Shown here piece after piece: positions 58,220 through 64,000 of a stretch of 64,000 nucleotides of DNA. Positions within the stretch are counted from its first letter, which is position 1, and every line of letters begins with the position of its first letter. Source of the stretch: Streptomyces griseus subsp. griseus (lineage in GTDB: Bacteria > Actinomycetota > Actinomycetes > Streptomycetales > Streptomycetaceae). The position numbers were made by a program, and so were the translations under genes. The DNA lies in contig NZ_JOJE01000048.1 in the NCBI RefSeq assembly GCF_000720255.1, forward strand, positions 62,001 to 126,000. Direction: 5' to 3'. The notes under the pieces are model-generated. The model was given only the letters and a program-made list of their open reading frames with translations. It was not told the DNA's origin and made no database searches.

Positions 58220-60541
58220 TCACTGGATCAGCTCGATGTGCGGATGGTCGGGGGATACCGGGCAGACGTACAGCTGCAGATCGTAGCCTCCGGCGAGGTC
58301 GAGCATGGTCGGGTTGTGCGGTTCGGGATGGATGGTGGATGACAGAGAGCGGGCTCGGTCCTCGCCGGGAATCCAGTCGGGATAGTTGGAGTTCCATTCG
58401 CCCGAGGCGATGGTCAGCAGCGGATCCATCTCGGTGCCGCATGAGAGGCAGAGCCGGGGTAGGGGATCGGTGAGGCCCCAACGGGTCCATCCACCGACCT
58501 TCCAGCCGGGAGCGACGGACATCCTGCCCGTGTAGAGCTCGTTGTAGAAATCCTTCGAGTAGGGCGTGTCAGAGCTGTCCAGCGGGTACGGCGTGTTGTC
58601 AAAGCTGTCCAGAGCGGCGCCGGCCGTCTGCCACCTGCGCCAGTCCTCCAGCTGCCGCTGGAGCTCCTTGCCCAGTTCCATGATGTTGGGGTATTCGGTG
58701 ATCTGCTCCGGCGCGAGCAGGCACGGCTCCGGCAGGTAGCCGGGAAACTGGATCGCGGGCGGCTCGGGGGGTGTGTCGAGGATGTCGGTGACTGTGGCGG
58801 CGGACCGCCAGAACAGCGCGGTCTCGGGCTGCGCGGGGTGGTCGAAGGGGCACCACAGCACTTGGAGCAGATCTGCCTCGGCCTGCTTGGGCGGGCGCAG
58901 CAAGGGGACGTCGCGTACGTACAACTGGGCCACGGGCAGCATGGCGATCGGGCCCTCGGGCCACGGGCGGCCGGCCTTGATCCGCTCCTCGATCGCCAGC
59001 TCCTCGGGCGTGTACGGGGTCCCCGGGGGATCGCCGCCCGGCCGGTTCGCCACCGCTGCCCGGATGCGTCGCCGCTGCCGCACGTCCTCGGGCGAGAGGA
59101 TCTCGTTCCACCCGTCCCACTCGTGCGGTCCCTCACAGTGCGGCCACGGCTCGTCGGCGGGCCACAGCAACGGCCCGCCGACGGAACTGTCGTACGGCGT
59201 GGGCGACCCGGGGCGGGGATGCAGCCGGGTCGCCGTGCGTGCCAGCGGGGCCAGTTGCGGGGCGACCGCGGTGACGTCGACCAGCCGCGGCGGGGTGGTA
59301 CGGATACGGAGTGCGGCGGCAATGCTCATTGCCCGCTCGGCGCACACCGACCGGATCTCGTCCAGCAGCTCGGGGTAGTGCTCGCCGTACGTGTTCAGCG
59401 CATGCCACACCGCGTCCAGTGCTGCCACGAGCGGGGCGGGCTTGGCCGCGGCGAGCACGGCGGGAAGAGCGAAGTGCGGCTGTGAGATCCGTCCCGGGGT
59501 GCGCGGCGTAACGGCAAGGGGCACCACGACGACCTTGCGCCCTGTGTCCGCGACCGGCGGCGGGACGTACGGCGGCCACTCCGGAGGTATCGCTTCGAGC
59601 ACCGTCCTGTCCGGTACACGAGGGTCGGAGCGCAGGGCCTCCCACATCCGGGCGGGGTCGTCGAACGGCGGCGGCAGAGGGCGTCCCTCTGCCGACTCCG
59701 AGAGCGCCTGGGCGACCCACGGCACATCGGTCAGGCCCGCAGCCTCGCAGGCCCGCCGCGCGGCCAGCAATGCCACTGCACGCTGGACCTCGGGACCCAC
59801 GACATCGAGGGCGTGCACCAGGTCGCTGTCGAAGCGGAGCAGACCGAGGACGTTGCTCTCGCGGGCACCGCGCAGCCTCTCGCTCGGCAGCCGCCCGCCC
59901 CACTCCCACTCCTCGTGGTGCAGGCGGCGCCCCTCGGCGGCCTGTTCGGCCCGCTCCTCGGCCGCCCGTTGGAACACCTGGCGAGTCAGGCGTTCGGCCT
60001 CGGCGAGCTGCTCGGGCGTACGCGCCGTCTGGCGCACGTTCCAGTGCAGGTCCCCGGCCATCCGCGAGGTGTGGCGGATCACCTCGTCCGGGCGGGGTGG
60101 GGCAGGCCAGAACTGCAGGAGGTAGCTGTCCGCCCGGGACTCCCCAGCCACTCTGGTGGAGAGTTCCCGTCCCTCGTCCATCCCCCGGGCGCAGTACCGG
60201 ACCCGGTAGTCGGTTCGGGCGAGACCCAGGTCCCACGTGGCCTCGCCGTTCCCCTGCACCAAACTTGTGCGTTCCGACTTGGGGCGGAAGGACACCTCCA
60301 TCACGTCATCCCAGACCGGGTCCAGCACAGGGGCCGCGTCGTGGACTTCCACGACAAAACCGACGTCGCCCGCGTACAGCCCGGTGGACAGGACGATCAC
60401 ACCTGGGACCGCAGCCCCGCACAACCCCCCGATCTGGTACGCGAGCGCCTTGGCGAGGTCAGGCCTTGCGCTGTCCGGATCGCTCTCGACGTAGATCTGA
60501 CGATCGTGAACACGCACCTCGCCTGCGACCGGCCTACGCAC
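58220..60541 (-). CDS. large cytoplasmic protein with C-terminal DUF1963-like domain
   Basis: A 773-residue protein without signal or membrane segment. The C-terminal third (from about 460) has GGPLLWPADEPWPHCEGPHEWDGW, MLPVAQLYVRDVPLLRPPKQAEADLLQVLWCPFDHP and CLSCGTEMDPLLTIASGEWNSN, which is the DUF1963/YwqG pattern (percentage-of-limit proteins with W/P-rich motifs). The N-terminal half has an Arg-rich helical part (AEERAEQAAEGRRLHHEEWEWGGRL) and an early part DRQIYVESDPDSARPDLAKALAYQIGGLCGAAVPGVIVLSTGLY, similar to a conserved Streptomyces hypothetical domain. The GTG start follows GGAG. The gene is enclosed by a 98-bp direct repeat and an IS remnant. DUF1963 proteins are thought to bind peptides or to serve as toxin immunity proteins in some systems; that role is speculation here. 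Confidence 0.65.
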   Translation of the reverse strand: MRRPVAGEVRVHDRQIYVESDPDSARPDLAKALAYQIGGLCGAAVPGVIVLSTGLYAGDVGFVVEVHDAAPVLDPVWDDVMEVSFRPKSERTSLVQGNGEATWDLGLARTDYRVRYCARGMDEGRELSTRVAGESRADSYLLQFWPAPPRPDEVIRHTSRMAGDLHWNVRQTARTPEQLAEAERLTRQVFQRAAEERAEQAAEGRRLHHEEWEWGGRLPSERLRGARESNVLGLLRFDSDLVHALDVVGPEVQRAVALLAARRACEAAGLTDVPWVAQALSESAEGRPLPPPFDDPARMWEALRSDPRVPDRTVLEAIPPEWPPYVPPPVADTGRKVVVVPLAVTPRTPGRISQPHFALPAVLAAAKPAPLVAALDAVWHALNTYGEHYPELLDEIRSVCAERAMSIAAALRIRTTPPRLVDVTAVAPQLAPLARTATRLHPRPGSPTPYDSSVGGPLLWPADEPWPHCEGPHEWDGWNEILSPEDVRQRRRIRAAVANRPGGDPPGTPYTPEELAIEERIKAGRPWPEGPIAMLPVAQLYVRDVPLLRPPKQAEADLLQVLWCPFDHPAQPETALFWRSAATVTDILDTPPEPPAIQFPGYLPEPCLLAPEQITEYPNIMELGKELQRQLEDWRRWQTAGAALDSFDNTPYPLDSSDTPYSKDFYNELYTGRMSVAPGWKVGGWTRWGLTDPLPRLCLSCGTEMDPLLTIASGEWNSNYPDWIPGEDRARSLSSTIHPEPHNPTMLDLAGGYDLQLYVCPVSPDHPHIELIQ

Positions 60542-60599
60542 AGCACTCCCCTCGTCGAGGACGGCCTCAAAGCCCCTGTCGGGCAGGCCGTCACGTGCC

Positions 60600-61130
60600 C
60601 CGCATCATGCCGCAGGCCACTGACAACACGGCCGACGACGCCGCGAGGCCGACGGTGACATCGATGATGCGGCCACTGACGCAAGAGGGTGTCGGTCACG
60701 ATGTGCCGTTTGCGGCACGGCACCTTCTTGCCGCCGTCGTAACCGCGTGAGGCTGCCGACACCGTCGCGGCGGCCCGCACCGACTGCGCGTCGATACCCC
60801 CGCCGTGGGCCCTGCCTCGCGGCCCTCCCGTTCACGGACTTCCCGCGCAGCCGGTCGTGGAAGTCTGTGATCAGCCCGCGCTCGCGCCAGCGGCGGAAGA
60901 AGGCGCGGACCCGACCCCAGCCGGGAAAGTCCGCGGGCACCGCCCGCCACGAGATCCCGCCCGTGACCAGGTGACGGATCACGTCCAGCAGCTGCCGGTG
61001 ACAGTGACCCTCGGGCGATCCGCCCCTCCCTCCTCCCCCCCCAAAGCCAGGCCGGCACCGGCAGCAGAGACCGGACGGCCGCCCGTTCCGCGTCCGACAT
61101 TGTCGGAGGGATACCAGCGTTCCCGGTCCC
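60600..61130 (-). pseudogene. IS5-family transposase, decayed
   Basis: Three frames together give a recognisable IS5 transposase: MSDAERAAVRSLLPVPAWL at the start, DVIRHLVTGGISWRAVPADFPGWGRVRAFFRRWRERGLITDFHDRLR in the middle, and VRAAATVSAASRGYDGGKKVPCRKRHIVTDTLLR further on with the ASRGYDGGK..GRKRH..VDT block that holds the DDE-motif Asp. Several frameshifts and a G-run near 61045 break it. Terminal inverted repeats are not identified. Confidence 0.8.
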
Positions 61131-61235
61131 GGTGGCCGACCGCGTTGCCGTACGCGCTCGCGAGGTGATCACACGATCGTGCAGCCGCGTTGGACGGGAG
61201 GCGTTCGGAGGCGCACAACAACGACATCAGGGCCT

Positions 61236-61333
61236 CCCGGCACTGCTCGGTTGGATTCGCATCCTCGAGCTACCGAGAGGCCCCGTCTTCATACGCGTAC
61301 GACGGGAAGATCACCCCGGCGAAAAACCTGTTC
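61236..61333. repeat. 98-bp direct repeat, copy 2
   Basis: Partner of 57804-57901. It lies just upstream of the decayed IS5 transposase. The gap 61334-61502 holds no gene. Together the copies enclose the DUF1963 gene and the IS remnant. Confidence 0.75.
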
Positions 61334-61502
61334 GATCCACACGTTCCATGATCGGTTCAGATACGGCTTCTCACACGCCATCATCCAGCCCAACAGACCA
61401 AGACGACCCTGGGGGCCAGGCCCGGCGAGATGGGATCTCGGCACGAGTTCGCCACTCTGGAACCCTCGTCCGTGCCGGGCACGCCCCGAATTCAGGGGTG
61501 GA

Positions 61503-62198
61503 TCACCAGGCCATCTCACCGTGACGGTCGCGGAAGGTTCCCGTCGGTCCGTCCGCTCCGATGGTGGCGAGTTCGACGATCGCGTCGGTTCCCTCGGTCA
61601 CGGTCTGCGGGCCGCTGTGCCCGTTGAAGTCGGTCGCGGTGTAGCCCGGGTCGGCCGCGTTCACCTTCACGTCCGGCCAGGACTTCGCGTACTGCGTGGT
61701 CAGCATGGTCACGGCAGCCTTCGACGCCGTGTAGAGCGGCGCGAGGTTCCTCGACTCGACGCGCTCTGCGTCGTGGGTGGCCGCGAACGATCCCATACCG
61801 CTGGACACATTGACGATGACCGGGCTCGCGGACTTGCGCAGCAGCGGCAGGAACGCGTGCGTCACCCGGACAATCCCCACGACATTGACCTCGAACACCT
61901 CACTGGCGTCAGCGGCCGTGATCTGGTCGGCGGGGCTGTGCGTCCCGAAGACGCCAGCGTTGTTGATCAGGACGTCGATGCCGCCCTCGCGAGCCTCGAT
62001 ATCGGCGGCGGCGGCAGCCACCGACGCGTCATCCTTCACATCGATCTGGACGAAACGGGCACCGAGTGCGTCGGCGGCCGCCCGGCCGCGCTCCGGATCA
62101 CGCGCACCGATGAGGACGGTGTGGCCAGCCTCGATCAAGCGGCGGGCGGTCTCATACCCGAGGGACTTGTTGGCTCCGGTGATGAACGTTGTGGTCAT
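61503..62198 (-). CDS. short-chain dehydrogenase/reductase (SDR)
   Basis: A 231-residue classical SDR: TFITGANKSLGYETARRL (TGxxxxxG), NNAGVFGTHSP (NNAG), the catalytic Ser in VIVNVSSGMGS and Tyr-Lys in LYTASKAAV. Uses NAD(P) to interconvert an alcohol and a ketone. The ATG at 62198 was chosen; the frame before it has no family match. It is divergent from an MmyB-type regulator with a 102-bp gap holding two direct repeats. SDR/MmyB pairs like this are frequent in Streptomyces and suggest the regulator controls the SDR. Confidence 0.88.
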   Translation of the reverse strand: MTTTFITGANKSLGYETARRLIEAGHTVLIGARDPERGRAAADALGARFVQIDVKDDASVAAAAADIEAREGGIDVLINNAGVFGTHSPADQITAADASEVFEVNVVGIVRVTHAFLPLLRKSASPVIVNVSSGMGSFAATHDAERVESRNLAPLYTASKAAVTMLTTQYAKSWPDVKVNAADPGYTATDFNGHSGPQTVTEGTDAIVELATIGADGPTGTFRDRHGEMAW

Positions 62199-62214
62199 GC
62201 GTCCACTCTCGGCC

Positions 62215-62263
62215 CGTGACGAGAGGACAACCAGTGCTCTCCGTGACGGTAGGACAGCCAGTA
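62215..62263. promoter_or_regulatory. direct-repeat operator between SDR and MmyB genes
   Basis: Two copies of a 22-bp element (CGTGAC-GAGAGGACAACCAGTG-like at 62215-62236 and 62242-62263), 18 of 22 positions identical, 27 bp apart. Both contain GGACA and CCAGT. Confidence 0.6.
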
Positions 62264-62300
62264 CCAGGCACGACGACGGCCCGGCAGACACAATGGCAGA

Positions 62301-63179
62301 GTGGACGAGACCCTGGGCACGGCACTGCACCGCTGGCGCGACCGCCTTTCTCCAGCCGACGTCGGACTGACCTCACGGCCCGGACGACGCGCGGTGGGGC
62401 TGCGCCGCGAGGAACTGGCAGAGCTCGCCGGGCTGTCGGTCGACTACGTGGTCCGCCTGGAACAGGGCCGTGCCAAAAGCCCATCGGCGCAGGTCGTCGC
62501 GAGCCTGACCAGGGCACTGCAACTGCAGCCCATGGAGCGCGATCACGCCTACCGGCTGGCCGGCCTCCTGCCTCCCCAGGAGGGAACGGTCTCCACGCAT
62601 GTTCCGGCCGGGGTCCAACGGATGCTGGCCCGCCTAGGGGAGTTCCCCGTGGGCGTGTTCAGCGCCGACTGGACCTTGCTGTCCTGGACGCCCGCATGGT
62701 CAGTCCTGATGGGCGACCCCAGCGCACGGACACACGACGAACGCAACCTGGCACGAGCGGTCTTCGCCACAGGGCCCAGCCGGCTCGCGTCCTGGCCCGT
62801 GCTCCGGGACGACGACGCCCTGGAACTTGCCCTCGTCGCCGACCTGCGCACAGCTCTCATCGACTACCCCCGCGACCGCTGCCTGACCGACCTCGTCGAG
62901 GAACTGCGTTCGACCAGCGCGGAGTTCGCCCGTCTGTGGGACGAGGGCACGGTCGGCCCGCACGTCTCGGCCCGCAAGACCGTGGTACACCCCCAGGTGG
63001 GTGAGGTGATCTGCGACTGCGACGTGCTCACCGTCCCAGGCTGCGACATCCGACTCGTCGTCTACACGGTGGCCGCGGGTTCCGCCGATGCGGAAAAGCT
63101 GGAGTTCCTGCGGGTCACCAACGGCGTCCGCGCCGAGGGCTCCTCGCCTCCGGGGCCCGGTCTGTTCTCCACGCCGTAA
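62301..63179 (+). CDS. XRE-family regulator with MmyB-like ligand-binding domain
   Basis: A 292-residue regulator. The helix-turn-helix reads LTSRPGRRAVGLRREELAELAGLSVDYVVRLEQGRAKSPSAQVVASLTRALQL. The C-terminal half (VPAGVQRMLARLGEFPVGVFSADWTLLSWTPAWSVLMGD, RLWDEGTVGPHVSARKTVVHPQVGEV) fits the MmyB-like PAS-type ligand domain, which may bind a fatty acid. GTG start. It is divergent from the SDR gene and most likely represses or activates it from the direct repeats in the gap. After its stop, a tandem decamer GGTCAGGTCC lies at 63215-63234; nothing else is seen up to 63435. Confidence 0.88.
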   Translation: MDETLGTALHRWRDRLSPADVGLTSRPGRRAVGLRREELAELAGLSVDYVVRLEQGRAKSPSAQVVASLTRALQLQPMERDHAYRLAGLLPPQEGTVSTHVPAGVQRMLARLGEFPVGVFSADWTLLSWTPAWSVLMGDPSARTHDERNLARAVFATGPSRLASWPVLRDDDALELALVADLRTALIDYPRDRCLTDLVEELRSTSAEFARLWDEGTVGPHVSARKTVVHPQVGEVICDCDVLTVPGCDIRLVVYTVAAGSADAEKLEFLRVTNGVRAEGSSPPGPGLFSTP

Positions 63180-63435
63180 CGATCGGGCCTGCCGGATCTC
63201 GTCCAGCAATCAGAGGTCAGGTCCGGTCAGGTCCGTCAGTGAAAACGACCGCTCACGGCTCTCGTCATGGACGTGCGCCGACGCGACCGACGCGGTTGAT
63301 TGGCGGTGGCTGGCCTGATACCGGCGAGGCGCCTGCGGTGGTCTCGCGCTCTGGCGAGTGCAGGCACCTCTGCTGCACTCATCAGGTCCCTCCGCCACAG
63401 TCACCGTCGCGGCAACGTGATCGACCGGGCGGCTC

Positions 63436-64000
63436 CTACGAGGCGCTCCAGCGGGGGTCGCGGCCGAGGTAACGCAGGAGGACCGCCACGTCGTCGTCGC
63501 CCTGCTCGGGGACCAGGGCGGCGACGTACGCGCCGCGGGGGCGCAGTGGCTCGACGGTCTCCCTGGCGGCCTTGAGGAGGGGGCGGGCCAGCGCGGGTGT
63601 GAGCGGCGACGGCCGGCCCGTCGCCATGGCGATGTCCCAGGCGTGGACCGCTGCGTCCAGTCCGCACGCCGCCGAGCCGGACCACGGGGACATCTTGTGC
63701 GGCGGCACCGGCGTGGGCACCTCGGCGGCGTCCCGGTCGACCCCCGCCCACGCCTTCGCCACGCGTGCCAGGGCGTCCTCCAGGAACACCGCCGGGTCCA
63801 CCCCCTCCATCTCACCCGACGGGGCGAACGGGTTGAAGTCGGGGCCGGGTTCACCGGTGAGCGCGGCGGCGTAGCCGATCTGGTCGCCGACGGCGTGCTG
63901 GAAGACCTGGGCGACGGTCCAGCCCGCGCAGGGCGTCGGCCGGTGCCAACCGTCGGCTGGGACGCCGCGGACCGCCGTGCGCAGTGCTTGGTGGGAGGCG
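63436..64000 (-). CDS. TIGR03086-type mycothiol/metal-binding protein, start outside the window
   Basis: The frame is open from the stop at 63436 to the window edge (188 codons). It has the DinB/MDMPI-like pattern ASHQALRTAVRGVPADGWHRPTPCAGWTVAQVFQHAVGDQIGYAAAL (PTPC..W....L..H) and ACGLDAAVHAWDIAMATGRPSPL (the HxWD metal site). This is the common TIGR03086 family of actinobacteria. Function unknown; may use mycothiol. Only the N-terminal end lies outside. Confidence 0.85.
   Translation of the reverse strand, partial: ASHQALRTAVRGVPADGWHRPTPCAGWTVAQVFQHAVGDQIGYAAALTGEPGPDFNPFAPSGEMEGVDPAVFLEDALARVAKAWAGVDRDAAEVPTPVPPHKMSPWSGSAACGLDAAVHAWDIAMATGRPSPLTPALARPLLKAARETVEPLRPRGAYVAALVPEQGDDDVAVLLRYLGRDPRWSAS

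Noticed and set aside
1-64000. CRISPR array or antiphage defence island
   Set aside because: No regularly spaced repeats, cas genes, restriction-modification genes or known defence modules were recognised.

Overview
The window looks like chromosomal DNA from a Streptomyces-type actinomycete. It has very high GC, strong G/C third-position bias, GTG starts, twin-arginine secretion signals, mycothiol-linked DinB-fold proteins, and a SpoIIE-type phosphatase with GAF and HATPase domains. The assignment rests on composition and family content only; no 16S or other marker is present.

Layout. (1) 1-10.8 kb is a plant-polysaccharide block: the end of a GH43-like gene, a GH3 glycosidase divergent from a GH43 xylosidase/arabinofuranosidase, a secreted GH5 endoglucanase, a LacI regulator and a secreted GH29 alpha-L-fucosidase. 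(2) 11.2-13.4 kb holds a PadR regulator coupled to two DUF1048 proteins, then fragments of an ECF41 sigma factor and an L-fuconate dehydratase. (3) 13.4-21.3 kb is an oxidative cluster: zinc alcohol dehydrogenase, small monooxygenase, serine hydrolase, Baeyer-Villiger-type monooxygenase and AraC regulator, followed by an extra IF-1 gene coupled to a GNAT, a TetR regulator and a tautomerase. Four identical-half-site operators (TATGAC-N4-GTTATA) tie the TetR gene, the tautomerase and the monooxygenase/dehydrogenase pair into one regulon. (4) 22.3-38.1 kb is an arabinose/arabinoxylan locus: araB-araA-araD, a sugar ABC transporter, an AraR-like LacI regulator with matching operators, and secreted GH54, GH51 and GH30 enzymes. 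Secreted enzymes release arabinose and xylo-oligomers, the ABC system imports arabinose, and AraBAD converts it to xylulose 5-phosphate.

(5) 39-50 kb is mixed and decaying. Intact genes (DinB-fold protein, DUF350, CAP-domain protein, GntR plus a Ldh2/ABM/cupin operon, a carboxymuconolactone decarboxylase-like protein, a DenD-like dehydrogenase) alternate with truncated, frameshifted or fused remnants: GH95, aldehyde dehydrogenase, alpha/beta hydrolase with an XRE N-terminus, MFS, DUF2255, Na+/H+ antiporter and GntR. (6) 50-53.8 kb has a stress/sigma-control phosphatase, a methyltransferase and a secreted lamin-tail-domain protein. (7) 54-61.3 kb is a mobile-element scar: a broken zinc-ribbon recombinase, a clearly lower-GC segment with a cutinase-like gene and an unrecognised secreted gene, a 98-bp direct repeat flanking a DUF1963 fusion gene, and a decayed IS5-family transposase. 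(8) 61.5-64 kb carries a divergent SDR/MmyB-type regulator pair and the end of a TIGR03086-type protein cut by the window edge.

The strongest leads for something new are the four-site TetR regulon, the IF-1 paralogue coupled to an acetyltransferase, the low-GC cargo inside the broken recombinase, and the repeat-flanked DUF1963 fusion. No CRISPR array, tRNA or rRNA was recognised.
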